In this document: positions 26,816 to 35,920 of the stretch, in pieces
How the letters are laid out: every line of letters starts with the position of its first letter
How positions within the stretch are numbered: the first letter of the stretch is position 1
From: Janthinobacterium psychrotolerans
GTDB lineage: Bacteria > Pseudomonadota > Gammaproteobacteria > Burkholderiales > Burkholderiaceae_D
Assembly (NCBI RefSeq): GCF_001677885.1
Contig: NZ_LOCQ01000062.1
Location: 186,001 to 250,000 of the forward strand
Length of the DNA: 64,000 bases
Direction: 5' to 3'
The notes under the pieces: generated by a model
The model's database searches: none
Told to the model about the DNA's origin: nothing
Seen by the model: only the letters and a program-made list of their open reading frames with translations
Translations under genes and position numbers: made by a program

Positions 26816-27775
26816 TCAGGCGGCTTTACCCTGCACGATCAGGCGTCCCGAGCGGCCCGGCAGTTCATCCCAGGTAATCGGACAGACGGGCAGTTCGGTG
26901 TGGCGCACTTTGTCATGATACCGGGCCATTGACGCAAACTCATAGCCCTGGGCTTGCCAGCCTGTCAGCAGTTGCTCGAAAATGGGGGCGAGTTTCTGTC
27001 CTTCAAGCTCTGCGTGCAAAGTATAGACATGATCGCGGCGATTCTCCGCCGTCAGGGACAGGATATGGTCGGCAATATTGCTGGTGGTGAGCATTTTGCC
27101 ATCAATCTGGCATCCCAGCAATTCGTCGAGGGTCGGCAAGGTGGTCGGCAGTTGCACGCATTGCAATACCGTATTGCCGTTGCGCAGCCGGTGCGGTCCG
27201 TCGCTGGCGCGCACCATGGCGCCGCGTTCGTCGAGCATGGCGCGCCCGTCGGACGCATACTGGTAGCCGGCCGTGTCATGCTCGACAAAGGCGCTGACAT
27301 TCATTTGCCAGCCGGCGGCGCCATGGGTGGGGCTCGGCATGCCAAATACCTGGGCAAAGCGGGCGGCGGCCTTGCGCATCATGGCGTTGGTCCAGCCGGC
27401 GTCACGGCGCGCCACGTTGTCCTGCCACAAGGTGTGGTCCCAGGTGTGGATGCCGCATTCGAAGCCGGCGTCGCGTACCGCGCGCAGCTCATCCGCACAC
27501 AGCTTGCCGATGTCCGGCCCCGGCAGCAAGGTGCCGTACATCAGGGTTTTCAGGCCATAGTGCTCGACCACCGAGGTGCGCGAGACCTTGCTGAAAAAAC
27601 CGGGCCGCAGGGCCCGGCGCAATGCCCAGCCCGTATGGTCCGGACCCAGCGAAAACAAAAACGTCGCCTGGGCCTGGTGCGCGGCCAGCATGCGCACCAG
27701 ATTGCCCATGCCCTCGCGGGTGCCGCGATAGGTGTCGACGTCGATCTTCAGTGTCAGTAAGGGTTTGCTCAACAT
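26816..27775 (-). CDS. arnD: ArnD: undecaprenyl-phosphate formyl-aminoarabinose deformylase
   Basis: This 319-residue polysaccharide-deacetylase-fold protein removes the formyl group from undecaprenyl-phospho-4-formamido-4-deoxy-L-arabinose at the inner membrane. It shows KIDVDTYRGTREGMGNLVRML and TFLFSLGPDHTGWA at the start and the metal-site segment CGIHTWDHTLWQD near residue 110. The ATG (27775) shares one base with the stop of the upstream decarboxylase gene (TAATG), so translation is coupled. It is the last arn gene of the operon. Confidence 0.92.
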   Translation of the reverse strand: MLSKPLLTLKIDVDTYRGTREGMGNLVRMLAAHQAQATFLFSLGPDHTGWALRRALRPGFFSKVSRTSVVEHYGLKTLMYGTLLPGPDIGKLCADELRAVRDAGFECGIHTWDHTLWQDNVARRDAGWTNAMMRKAAARFAQVFGMPSPTHGAAGWQMNVSAFVEHDTAGYQYASDGRAMLDERGAMVRASDGPHRLRNGNTVLQCVQLPTTLPTLDELLGCQIDGKMLTTSNIADHILSLTAENRRDHVYTLHAELEGQKLAPIFEQLLTGWQAQGYEFASMARYHDKVRHTELPVCPITWDELPGRSGRLIVQGKAA

Positions 27776-28827
27776 TAATCCATCAGCGCTTGCGCCTGCG
27801 TGACCTGGCCGCGGTAGGCGTCGAAAATATGGCGCAGCGCGTCGCTCATGTTGGTGCTCGGCGCCCAGCCCAGTTCCTCGCAGGTATTGGTAATCTTCGG
27901 CACGCGGTTCTGCACATCCTGGTAGCCGGCGCCGTAATAGGCGCCCGAAGTGGTTTCCACGATCTTGACGTGCTGCGCGCCGTCGGCGTATTCCGGGTAT
28001 TCGGCGGCCAGGGTCAGCATCATGCCGGCCAGGTCGCGGATCGAATAGTTGTTGCTCGGATTGCCGATATTATAGATCTTGCCGCTGGCAACGCCGTTCC
28101 GGTTGGCGATGATGTGCATCAGCGCATCGATGCCGTCGTCGATATAGGTAAACGCGCGTTTTTGCGCGCCGCCGTCGACCAGCGAAATGTTTTCACCGCG
28201 CACGATATGGCCGAAGAACTGCGTCACCACGCGCGACGAACCTTCTTTCGGCGTGTGGATGGAATCGAGACCGGCGCCAATCCAGTTGAACGGACGGAAC
28301 AGGGTGAAGTTCAGGCCTTCCATGCCGTAGCCCCAGATCACGCGGTCCATCAGCTGCTTGGCGTTCGAATAGATCCAGCGCGGCTTGTTGATCGGGCCGC
28401 AGATCAGTTCCGAGTTTTCCGGATCGAACTCCTCATCGTGGCACATGCCATACACTTCCGACGTCGACGGGAACACCAGGTGCTTGCCGTACTTGGCGGC
28501 CGAACGCACGATGGGCAGATTGGCTTCGAAGTCCAGCTCGAACACGCGCAGCGGCTGCTTGACATAGGTCGATGGCGTGGCGATCGCCACCAGCGGCAGG
28601 ATCACGTCGCATTTCTTGACGTGGTACTCGACCCATTCCTTGTTGATGGTGATGTCGCCCTCGAAAAAATGCATGCGCGACTTGTATGCCGGGTTCTCCA
28701 GCACGTCGGAAATGCGGTCCGAGTTCATGTCCATGCCATAGACATGCCAGTCGGTGGTTTCCAGGATGCGCTTGGACAGGTGGTGGCCGATGAAACCGTT
28801 GACGCCGAGGATAAGGACTTTTTTCAT
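27775..28827 (-). CDS. arnA: ArnA C-terminal activity: UDP-glucuronate decarboxylase as a separate gene
   Basis: This 350-residue short-chain dehydrogenase/reductase protein oxidatively decarboxylates UDP-glucuronate to the 4-keto-pentose used for aminoarabinose. It starts directly with the NAD-binding motif GVNGFIG, and has PSTSEVYGM, YSNAKQLMDRVI (Tyr/Lys pair), LFRPFNWIGAG and KRAFTYIDDGIDALM, all matching the second half of E. coli ArnA. The formyltransferase half is the preceding gene. ATG 28827 overlaps the formyltransferase stop by 4 nt. A longer frame to 29637 only reads through that neighbour. Confidence 0.92.
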   Translation of the reverse strand: MKKVLILGVNGFIGHHLSKRILETTDWHVYGMDMNSDRISDVLENPAYKSRMHFFEGDITINKEWVEYHVKKCDVILPLVAIATPSTYVKQPLRVFELDFEANLPIVRSAAKYGKHLVFPSTSEVYGMCHDEEFDPENSELICGPINKPRWIYSNAKQLMDRVIWGYGMEGLNFTLFRPFNWIGAGLDSIHTPKEGSSRVVTQFFGHIVRGENISLVDGGAQKRAFTYIDDGIDALMHIIANRNGVASGKIYNIGNPSNNYSIRDLAGMMLTLAAEYPEYADGAQHVKIVETTSGAYYGAGYQDVQNRVPKITNTCEELGWAPSTNMSDALRHIFDAYRGQVTQAQALMD

Positions 28828-29756
28828 ATGAATTTCTCTTGGGTGGAATTTAGGGGGCCGGCACAGGCGGCCAGCTGGTCTTGCAGTTGTGAGGCAGAAA
28901 TCGGTTGACCGTTGGCGTGCAAGGAGGAAATGGCCAGCATCCTTCCGTCGCCGCAGACGCCGACCATGGCGCCGTCGATAACGGCCAGGCCGGGTGGCAA
29001 AGCGACGGGTGCAAGCCGGCTCAATCTGGCTTGCTGGATCACATAGGTCACGCCGTCGAGCTCGGTAAATGCACCGGGATACGGTGGCGCGACCGCGCGG
29101 TGCAGGTTGTAGACCTGCCGCGCCGGCTGCGTCCAGTCGATGCGGCCGTCGGCGGGTTTGCGGCCGCCAAAATAGCCGCCCTGGGTCAGGTCGTTCGGCA
29201 GCAGCGGCGCGCTGCCATCGAGCAGCGCCGGCAGCACGCCCCACAAGGTTTGCTCGGCGGCCACGGTGACCTTGCCGAACACTTCGAAAGCGGTGTCGTC
29301 GGGCAAAATCGGCACGGCGGTCTGCGCCACGATGGCGCCGGCGTCGGGCTTGACCGTCATCGCGTGCAGGGTGGCGCCGGTTTCGCTGGCGCCGTGCAGC
29401 ACGGCCCAGTTGACGGGGGCGCGGCCACGGAACTGCGGCAGCAGCGAGCCGTGCATATTGTAGGCGGGCGCCAGGTCGAGGATGCTGGCCGGCAGCATGT
29501 GACGGTAGTAAAAGCTGAACAGCGCATCCGCGCCAGCCGCCCGCAGCCGCGCCAGCAGCTCGGGCGCGTTGGCGTCGGGCGGCGTGATGCAGGCAATGCC
29601 CTCGCTGCGGCACAGTTCGGCAACCGATGCGAACCACAGGTTTTCATCGGGGTTGTCCTGATGCGTGACGACCAGCGCGATATCGACGCCGCCGGCCAGC
29701 AACACCTTGATGCAGCGTACGCCCACATTATGGTAGGCAAACACGACGGCGCGCAT
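28824..29756 (-). CDS. arnA: ArnA N-terminal activity: UDP-L-Ara4N formyltransferase as a separate gene
   Basis: This 310-residue enzyme transfers a formyl group from 10-formyltetrahydrofolate to UDP-4-amino-4-deoxy-L-arabinose. The catalytic triad is visible as N100, H102 (NMHGSLLPQFRGRAP) and D138 (KPDAGAIV), closely matching N102/H104/D140 of E. coli ArnA. The C-terminal third is the folate-transferase OB-like domain (IDWTQPARQVYNLHRAV, PPYPGAF). In enterobacteria it is fused to the decarboxylase; here the genes overlap by 4 nt. ATG 29756 overlaps the arnC stop by one base. Confidence 0.92.
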   Translation of the reverse strand: MRAVVFAYHNVGVRCIKVLLAGGVDIALVVTHQDNPDENLWFASVAELCRSEGIACITPPDANAPELLARLRAAGADALFSFYYRHMLPASILDLAPAYNMHGSLLPQFRGRAPVNWAVLHGASETGATLHAMTVKPDAGAIVAQTAVPILPDDTAFEVFGKVTVAAEQTLWGVLPALLDGSAPLLPNDLTQGGYFGGRKPADGRIDWTQPARQVYNLHRAVAPPYPGAFTELDGVTYVIQQARLSRLAPVALPPGLAVIDGAMVGVCGDGRMLAISSLHANGQPISASQLQDQLAACAGPLNSTQEKFI

Positions 29757-30751
29757 CAGCGGGCCACCTGGCGTTTTTCCAGGCGCACATACGGTACGGC
29801 CTCGGCCTGGGCTTGCGCCATGCCGTCCTGCAAGATGGTCTGCACCACATAGCGGGGGCGGGCGCGTACCTGCTGGAAGATGCGGCCCACGTATTCGCCC
29901 ACCAGGCCGATGCCGAACAGGATCACGCCCATCAGGAAGAAGGCGAGCGCGAACAGGGTAAACACGCCCTCGGCTTCGGCGCCGAACAGGAAACGGCGCG
30001 ACAGCAGATAGATCACCAGCAGCGCCGAACTGGCCGACAGCAGCATGCCCAGCATGGAAAAGATCTGCAGCGGGATCAGCGAAAAGCCCGTCACCAGGTC
30101 GAAGTTCAGGCGGATCAGGCTGTACAGCGAATACTTCGATTCGCCAGCCGCGCGCTCCTCGTGCTCGACGATGATTTCGGTCGGCTTGCGGGAAAAGGTG
30201 TAGGCCAGCGCCGGCACGAAGGTGTTCACTTCGGCGCACTGGTTGACCAGGTCGATCACGTTGCGGCCATAGGCGCGCAGCATATTGCCCTGGTCGGTGA
30301 TCTTGATGTTGGTGATGCGCTCGCGCAGGCGGTTCATCATTTTCGAGGCCACCGTGCGCCAGGCCGAATCTTGCCGCTTGCGCCGGATCGAACCGACGTA
30401 GTCGTAGCCTTCGCGCATTTTCGCCACCAGGTTGCCGATTTCCTCGGGCGGGTTTTGCAGGTCGGCGTCAAGCGTGACCATGATCTGGCCGCGCGACGCT
30501 TCGAAGCCGGCCAGGATGGCCATGTGCTGGCCGTAGTTGCCGTTGAACAGCACCACGCGCGTCACTTCCGGTCGCTGGCGGAATTGTTCGGCCAGCAGGG
30601 ACACGGAATTGTCGCGGCTGCCGTCGTTGACGAAAATGATCTCGTAGCTGGTCTGCAAGGCGTCGAGCGCCGGATACAGGCGGGCGAACAGGCTGGCCAG
30701 GCCCTCCTGTTCGTTGTAGATCGGGATGATGACCGACAGTTCAGGTTTCAT
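29756..30751 (-). CDS. arnC: ArnC: undecaprenyl-phosphate aminoarabinose transferase
   Basis: This 331-residue membrane glycosyltransferase family 2 protein moves formylated aminoarabinose from UDP to undecaprenyl phosphate. It begins with ELSVIIPIYNEQEGL, then FVNDGSRDNS, MVTLDADLQNPPEEI, and two C-terminal membrane helices (about 232-255 and 267-291), as in ArnC/DPM-like enzymes. It follows arnB by 11 nt and overlaps the formyltransferase gene by one base. Confidence 0.92.
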   Translation of the reverse strand: MKPELSVIIPIYNEQEGLASLFARLYPALDALQTSYEIIFVNDGSRDNSVSLLAEQFRQRPEVTRVVLFNGNYGQHMAILAGFEASRGQIMVTLDADLQNPPEEIGNLVAKMREGYDYVGSIRRKRQDSAWRTVASKMMNRLRERITNIKITDQGNMLRAYGRNVIDLVNQCAEVNTFVPALAYTFSRKPTEIIVEHEERAAGESKYSLYSLIRLNFDLVTGFSLIPLQIFSMLGMLLSASSALLVIYLLSRRFLFGAEAEGVFTLFALAFFLMGVILFGIGLVGEYVGRIFQQVRARPRYVVQTILQDGMAQAQAEAVPYVRLEKRQVAR

Positions 30752-30762
30752 GATGGGGCCGC

Positions 30763-31911
30763 TTACTTGATCAGGATGGAGTTAACAGCGGCAACAGCGC
30801 GCTCCACGTCGGCCAGCGTCATGGCGTAAAACATGGGCAAGGTGACGGTCAGGCGGCCGATTTTTTCCGCATGCGGGAACATGCCTTCGCCAAAGCCGCG
30901 GGCGCGGTACAGGCTGAACAGGTGGATCGGCGCGTAATGAAAACCGGTGCCCACGTTCAGTTCGGCCATCTGGCGCATGAAGGTGGCGCGCGTGTCGGGA
31001 CCCTGGTCGGGCAGGATGATCTGGAACAGGTGCCAGTTGCTGTTGTCAAAGTCGGCCACCGGCAATTGCGCGCCGCTGGCCGCCTCGAAACCGCTGCCGA
31101 ATTGCGCGAAATAATGGCGTGCCAGCGCGCGGCGGTGGGCCGTGATCGCCTCGATATTGGCGAACTGGCCCAGGCCAATGGCGGCCATGATGTCACTCAT
31201 GTTGTATTTGCCGCCCAGCACGTCGACATCAATGCCGTCCACGCCGCTGCGCGAGACGCCCTGCAGGCGGAATTTTTCTGCCAGTTTGGCCTCTTCCAGA
31301 TTGTTCAGCACCAGTGCGCCGCCTTCACCGGTGGTGATGTTCTTGTTGGCCTGGAAGCTGAACGAGACGAAGTCGCCGAAGGCGCCGATGCGCTGGCCCT
31401 TCCATGAGGAACCGAAGGCCTGGGCGGCGTCTTCCACCACGCGCAAGTTATATTGTCTGGCGATCGCGTACAGGCGGTCCATGTCGACCGGCAGGCCCGA
31501 CAGGTAGACCGGGATGATGGCTTTGGTTCTTGGCGTAATCGCCGCTTCCAGCTTGTCGAGGTCGATATTGCGCGTGATGGGGTCGATATCGGCAAACACG
31601 GGCGTGGCGCCCACTTCGATGATCACATTGGCCGTCGCCACCCATGACACGGGCGTGGTGATGACTTCGTCGCCAGGGCCGATGCCGGCGATGCGCAAGG
31701 CGATTTCCATGGTGCAGGTGCCGGAATTGAAGGTGCGCACCGGGCGCCCGCCAAAATACCCGGACAATTGCGCCTCGAACGCCTGCACCTTGGGGCCACT
31801 GGTGATCCAGCCCGAGCGCAGCACGTCGCCGACGGCGGCGATCGTCGCCTCGTCGATGGTGGGCTTGGAAAACGGCAAAAATGGCAGGGACGGGCTCGTA
31901 ATGTTTGTCAT
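30763..31911 (-). CDS. arnB: ArnB: UDP-4-amino-4-deoxy-L-arabinose aminotransferase
   Basis: This 382-residue pyridoxal-phosphate enzyme of the DegT/DnrJ/EryC1 family aminates the 4-keto pentose with glutamate. It shows SGWITSGPKV near residue 35, VEDAAQAFGS, and the cofactor lysine K190 in SFQANKNITTGEGG. I start at ATG 31911 (MTNITSPSLP); a longer upstream frame has no support. It heads the run arnB-C-A(FT)-A(DC)-D and lies 242 bp after arnT, with a hairpin between. Confidence 0.93.
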   Translation of the reverse strand: MTNITSPSLPFLPFSKPTIDEATIAAVGDVLRSGWITSGPKVQAFEAQLSGYFGGRPVRTFNSGTCTMEIALRIAGIGPGDEVITTPVSWVATANVIIEVGATPVFADIDPITRNIDLDKLEAAITPRTKAIIPVYLSGLPVDMDRLYAIARQYNLRVVEDAAQAFGSSWKGQRIGAFGDFVSFSFQANKNITTGEGGALVLNNLEEAKLAEKFRLQGVSRSGVDGIDVDVLGGKYNMSDIMAAIGLGQFANIEAITAHRRALARHYFAQFGSGFEAASGAQLPVADFDNSNWHLFQIILPDQGPDTRATFMRQMAELNVGTGFHYAPIHLFSLYRARGFGEGMFPHAEKIGRLTVTLPMFYAMTLADVERAVAAVNSILIK

Positions 31912-32075
31912 GCGGCACTCACTTCTTCTTCGTTCAGGCGGGTTTCGCCATGCGGCGTTGTCGCGAAAGCTGCCCACAGTCATTCTTGCGGGCACTCCCA
32001 TTCTAAAGCTACTCAATGATGCAGTACGGCCATATTCAGCGGGGGCGGGGCTGAGGTCCGTGCTGCGGAAGGGGT

Positions 32076-32114
32076 GGCAATGCCGGCCAAGCCTGATGGC
32101 TGGCCGGTCTTGCC
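32076..32114. other. Hairpin between arnT and arnB
   Basis: A long imperfect stem: GCCGGCCAAGCC pairs with GGCTGGCCGGT with one bulge, extended by outer GGCAA/TTGCC pairs around a TGAT loop. It lies in the 242-bp gap between the arnT stop and the arnB start. No T-run follows on the minus strand, so it is more likely an mRNA processing or stability element than a strong terminator. Confidence 0.5.
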
Positions 32115-32153
32115 GGGGTTGCTGCCGTGGCGCAGGCACGCACCACGACTTTA

Positions 32154-33827
32154 TTACAAATTGGCAATGATCATGCGGCGCGCATCTTCGGCCACGACAC
32201 GCATGGGCACACCGCGGTGTTTCAGGTCTTCATACCGGTCCAGACTGATGATGGCGACGTCGTGGATGCCGGCAGCGGCGTCATTTGTCCATTGCGTGAT
32301 GAAAGTCTCTATCAGGGGCATCGACAATTCGGGCTGTTGTTTCAGGCCAAAAGCGAATTCATCGGTGTAAGCCACCAGGGTCACCGGCCGCTGCAGATAA
32401 AACGTCAGCGACTGTTCATAGATGCCGACCGAGTACAGTTTCGTACCTGGCTTGAGCTCGGCCTGGATCTGCGGCAGCAGGCCGGTGCCGGCGCGGTTCT
32501 GGCCATACAGTTCGGAGCCTGCCAGGATGCTGTGGGTGGCCAGGAAGCCTGCCACGGCGACCGTCAGCACGGCCAGGTCGCGCCGCGACTGGCGTTCATG
32601 CAACAGCGCCAGCACCCCGCCGGCCATCACCAGGCCGCCTGCCGCCATCACCCACGGCTGGTAGCCGCGCAGCGCCGCCAGGTGCGCCTCGTCGCGCGCC
32701 GTGATCACGGCCAGCGTGACCGGCACGGCGACCAGGATGGCCAGGCCCAGCACGGCCAGCGTGCCGGCGAAGATCGTGCGCTGGCGGCGCGAGGCGGCAT
32801 CGAGAAACAGCGCCGTCAGCAGCGCCAGCGCCGGGTAGATCGGCACGATGTAGCCGGGCAGCTTGGAGGTCGAATAGCTGAAGAACAGGAAAATGAACAC
32901 GGCCCAGATCAGTATCATCAGGCGCGGCTGGAAGGCGCCGTGCTGACGGCGCATGCTGGCCGCCAGGCTTTGTGGCAACAGGGTGATCCAGGGCAGCAGA
33001 CCGGGGATCAGGAGCACCAGGAAGTAGTACCAGCCGCCTTCGCGCTTGTGGCCCTTCATCATGAAACGCTGGAAGTGTTCGTGGACAAAGAAGAAATACG
33101 GCTGCTCGGGATTGCGCAAGGCCACCAGCACGAACCACGGCGCGGCAATCGCAAAGAACACCAGCATGCCCTTGAGCAGGTGCAAGCGGGTCCAGATGCG
33201 CCAGTCGCGCGCGAACAGGCTGTACAGGATCAGCACGGCGCCCGGCAGCACCAGGCCGATCAGGCCCTTGGCCAGCACCGCCAGCGCCATGCCGGCCCAG
33301 CACAGCAGCATCCAGTTGCGCCGCTCGCTGGCGGTCGCTTCGTCGCGCTGGGCGATCAGCAGGCTGGCCAGGGTCACGGTCATCATGCCCGACAAGCCCA
33401 TGTCGAGCGAATTGATCTGGCCCGAAGCGAGCCAGAACAGGCTTGACGCCAGCACCAGGCCCGCATACAGGCCCACCCGTGCTCCGAACACCTTGCGCCC
33501 GGCCCAGGCTGTCATGCCGACGCCAAGGATGCCGCATACGCCCGTCCATAGCCGGGCCTGCCATTCACCGAGGCCGAACGCGGCGAAGGTGAGGGCGTTC
33601 ATCCAGGTCTGCAGCGGGGGTTTTTCGAAATACTTGATGGCGTTCAGGCGCGTGGTGATCCAGTCGCCGCTGGCGAACATCTCGCGCGCCATTTCGGCGT
33701 AGCGGCCCTCGTCGGGCGGCACCAGGGTGCGGATGCCCAGCGCATAGACGGTGAGGACGACAAAGACCCCGAACAGGGTCCACAGCGCTGCTTTCGACGC
33801 GTGCAGCTCGCGCACCGGCAGGCTCAT
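32154..33827 (-). CDS. arnT: ArnT-like lipid A aminoarabinose transferase (GT39/PMT family)
   Basis: This 557-residue polytopic inner-membrane protein transfers aminoarabinose from undecaprenyl phosphate to lipid A phosphates on the periplasmic side. The N-terminal catalytic loop has PPDEGRYAEMAREM and the following FEKPPLQTWMNALTF, typical of ArnT and related PMT-fold transferases. About eleven further membrane segments and a C-terminal periplasmic domain follow. Linkage to arnB-D supports the ArnT call over other GT39 transferases. ATG 33827 overlaps the stop of the upstream Mth938-like gene by 4 nt. Confidence 0.88.
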   Translation of the reverse strand: MSLPVRELHASKAALWTLFGVFVVLTVYALGIRTLVPPDEGRYAEMAREMFASGDWITTRLNAIKYFEKPPLQTWMNALTFAAFGLGEWQARLWTGVCGILGVGMTAWAGRKVFGARVGLYAGLVLASSLFWLASGQINSLDMGLSGMMTVTLASLLIAQRDEATASERRNWMLLCWAGMALAVLAKGLIGLVLPGAVLILYSLFARDWRIWTRLHLLKGMLVFFAIAAPWFVLVALRNPEQPYFFFVHEHFQRFMMKGHKREGGWYYFLVLLIPGLLPWITLLPQSLAASMRRQHGAFQPRLMILIWAVFIFLFFSYSTSKLPGYIVPIYPALALLTALFLDAASRRQRTIFAGTLAVLGLAILVAVPVTLAVITARDEAHLAALRGYQPWVMAAGGLVMAGGVLALLHERQSRRDLAVLTVAVAGFLATHSILAGSELYGQNRAGTGLLPQIQAELKPGTKLYSVGIYEQSLTFYLQRPVTLVAYTDEFAFGLKQQPELSMPLIETFITQWTNDAAAGIHDVAIISLDRYEDLKHRGVPMRVVAEDARRMIIANL

Positions 33828-34240
33828 GCCGGGGTGCCGGCGGTGACAGTCTGTGCTGCGGGCAGGGTTGCGGGCAGAATCAGTGCCAGGGTGACCTTGC
33901 GGCCCTCGCCCATCAGGATATTATAGGTGCGGCAGGCGGCCTGGCTGTCCATGCACTCGACGCCGATGCGGCGCATGGTCAGCGCCGCCGTCAGTTTCGG
34001 ATGCACGAAGCGCTGGCGCTCGCCCGTGCCGAGGATCACCACGTCGGGCGCGTCGGCCAGGATCTGCTCGAAATGGGTTTCGGTCAGGTCCTCGAAACGC
34101 GTCACGTCCCAGGCGCGCGGCGCCGTTTCAGGCATCACGATCAGGCTATAGCCGAAATGTTCGGCGTTGATCTCCACGCCGCTGGCGTCATAGCCGGTCA
34201 CTGTCTGGTATTGCTGGGTGCTGGAAGCGTGCAGTTTCAT
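33824..34240 (-). CDS. Mth938-like domain protein (DUF498/DUF598)
   Basis: This 138-residue soluble protein shows the Mth938/Xcc1710 family pattern: INAEHFGYSLIVMPE, then PDVVILGTGERQRFVHP and GVECMDSQAACRTYNILMGEGRKV. Bacterial members have no established biochemical role; some relatives are linked to respiratory complex assembly. It is translationally coupled to arnT (4-nt overlap), an unusual partner, and is the first gene of this minus-strand run. Confidence 0.85.
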   Translation of the reverse strand: MKLHASSTQQYQTVTGYDASGVEINAEHFGYSLIVMPETAPRAWDVTRFEDLTETHFEQILADAPDVVILGTGERQRFVHPKLTAALTMRRIGVECMDSQAACRTYNILMGEGRKVTLALILPATLPAAQTVTAGTPA

Positions 34241-34618
34241 GGTGGTTCAGGTGCTCAATTCGGTGGATCGGGATGCTTTGTGGTGAAAAAAACATGCGGC
34301 GAAGGCCGTCAGGATGCCATAAACATGCTCAAAGAGCGAATGGAAAAGGCTTTCCTTTCCAAAATGCAATCTAGATGTCTACTAACAACATCATCCTAAC
34401 CAGCGAAGATTAAGAGAACATGAAGAAGCCTGCCCCGCCCGGCTGCCCACTATGCAGGCAGGCGTGGCAGGATGGGCGCGAAATGCTGGGGTTGACCATG
34501 TTTAATTTGATAAAATGGCCTGCTTTCGGCGAGAATGCTTGTTTTCGCCTTGCAGTGGCACCGCGATTGACTTCAGGCGCGCAGCCTTCGGCGCGCCGCA
34601 TCACGACAGGGATTTATT
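34241..34618. other. 378-bp divergent control region
   Basis: This region separates the minus-strand arn run from the plus-strand aminotransferase gene. It has lower GC than its neighbours. TTGACC at 34492 and TAAAAT at 34511 face the aminotransferase but are only 13 bp apart, so no standard promoter can be named. A short frame at 34420-34644 is discussed under rejected items. No recognisable RNA gene was seen. Confidence 0.4.
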
Positions 34619-35848
34619 TTGCGACCGATTCAGAAATCGAATAAATTGGCGGATGTCTGTTACGACATCCGCGGCCCGGTCCTGGAAAAATCCAGGCAAA
34701 TGGAAGAAGAAGGCCACAAGATCACCAAGCTCAACATCGGCAACCTGGCCGTGTTCGGTTTCGATCCGCCCGACGAGATCGTGCGCGACATGATGCTCAA
34801 CCTGCAAAACGCCGCCGGCTACACCGATTCGAAGGGCATGTTCGCGCCGCGCAAGGCTGTCATGCACTATACGCAAGGCAAGAACATCGCCGGCGTCACC
34901 ATCGAAGACATTTACCTGGGCAATGGCGCATCCGAACTGATCGTCATGTCGATGAATGCGCTGCTCAACAGCGGCGACGAAGTGCTGGTGCCGGCGCCCG
35001 ACTACCCGCTGTGGACGGCCGCCGTCAGCCTGTCGGGCGGCAACCCGGTGCATTATGTGTGCGACGAGCAGAACGAGTGGTATCCCGATATCGAGGACAT
35101 GCGCCGCAAGATTACGCCCAATACCCGCGCCATCGTCGTCATCAACCCGAACAACCCCACCGGCGCGCTGTACCCGGTCGAGGTGCTGTTGCAGATCGTC
35201 GAACTGGCGCGCCAGCATCAATTGATCATTTTCGCCGACGAGATCTACGACAAGGTGCTGTACGACGAAGCCGAGCACGTGTCGATCGCCTCGCTGGCCG
35301 ACGATGTGCTGTTCATTACCCTGAACGGCCTGTCGAAGAACTACCGTTCCTGCGGCTACCGTTCCGGCTGGATGGTGGTGTCGGGCGAAAAACGCCACGC
35401 CAGGGACTATATCGAAGGACTGAACATGCTGGCCTCGATGCGCCTGTGCGCCAATGCGCCGGGGCAGTTCGCGATCCAGACGGCGCTGGGCGGCTACCAG
35501 AGCATCGACGACCTGGTGGGGCCGGGCGGACGCCTGCTGAAACAGCGCGACCTGGCGCACAAGCTGCTGACCGATATCCCTGGCGTGACCTGCGTCAAGC
35601 CCAAGGCCGCGCTGTACATGTTCCCGAAGCTGGACCCGGCCGTCTACCCGATCGCCGACGACCAGCAGTTTGCCTATGAACTGCTGGCCGAGGCCAAGGT
35701 GCTGATTGTGCAGGGCACCGGTTTCAACTGGATCGCGCCCGATCATTTCCGCGTCGTCTTCCTGCCGAACTCGGACGACCTGACCGAGGCGATGGGGCGC
35801 ATTGCGCGCTTCCTCGAAGGTTACCGCAAGCGTCACGGCCGGGTTTGA
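34619..35848 (+). CDS. alaA: Alanine aminotransferase (AlaA type)
   Basis: This 409-residue pyridoxal-phosphate class I/II aminotransferase makes alanine from pyruvate and glutamate. The start is TTG at 34619: the N-terminus RPIQKSNKLADVCYDIRGPV aligns with the E. coli AlaA start, and AGGG lies 7 nt upstream. It has NPNNPTGALYP, FADEIYDKVLY, the cofactor lysine K240 in LSKNYRSCGYRSGW and a late GFNW.APDHFRVVFLP segment. It precedes homoserine dehydrogenase by 72 nt, and a short hairpin (35876-35900) lies in the gap. Confidence 0.9.
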   Translation: MRPIQKSNKLADVCYDIRGPVLEKSRQMEEEGHKITKLNIGNLAVFGFDPPDEIVRDMMLNLQNAAGYTDSKGMFAPRKAVMHYTQGKNIAGVTIEDIYLGNGASELIVMSMNALLNSGDEVLVPAPDYPLWTAAVSLSGGNPVHYVCDEQNEWYPDIEDMRRKITPNTRAIVVINPNNPTGALYPVEVLLQIVELARQHQLIIFADEIYDKVLYDEAEHVSIASLADDVLFITLNGLSKNYRSCGYRSGWMVVSGEKRHARDYIEGLNMLASMRLCANAPGQFAIQTALGGYQSIDDLVGPGGRLLKQRDLAHKLLTDIPGVTCVKPKAALYMFPKLDPAVYPIADDQQFAYELLAEAKVLIVQGTGFNWIAPDHFRVVFLPNSDDLTEAMGRIARFLEGYRKRHGRV

Positions 35849-35920
35849 GCCGGCCAGCAGCAGCATCGATCAACCTGGCGCGGGCGCTTTGCCTGCGCCA
35901 CTCATGAGCACAAGAACATT

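Noticed and set aside
34380..34420. A possible PmrA box (CTTAAT ... GTTAGG on the minus strand) upstream of the arn run
   Set aside because: The half-sites are 8 bp apart rather than 5 and the second one deviates from TTAA.
34420..34644. A 74-codon frame beginning MKKPAPPGCPLCRQAW upstream of and overlapping the aminotransferase start
   Set aside because: The CPLC start recalls HIT-family proteins, but the similarity stops after about 20 residues and the rest follows the aminotransferase leader. I could not support it as a gene or as a clear remnant.
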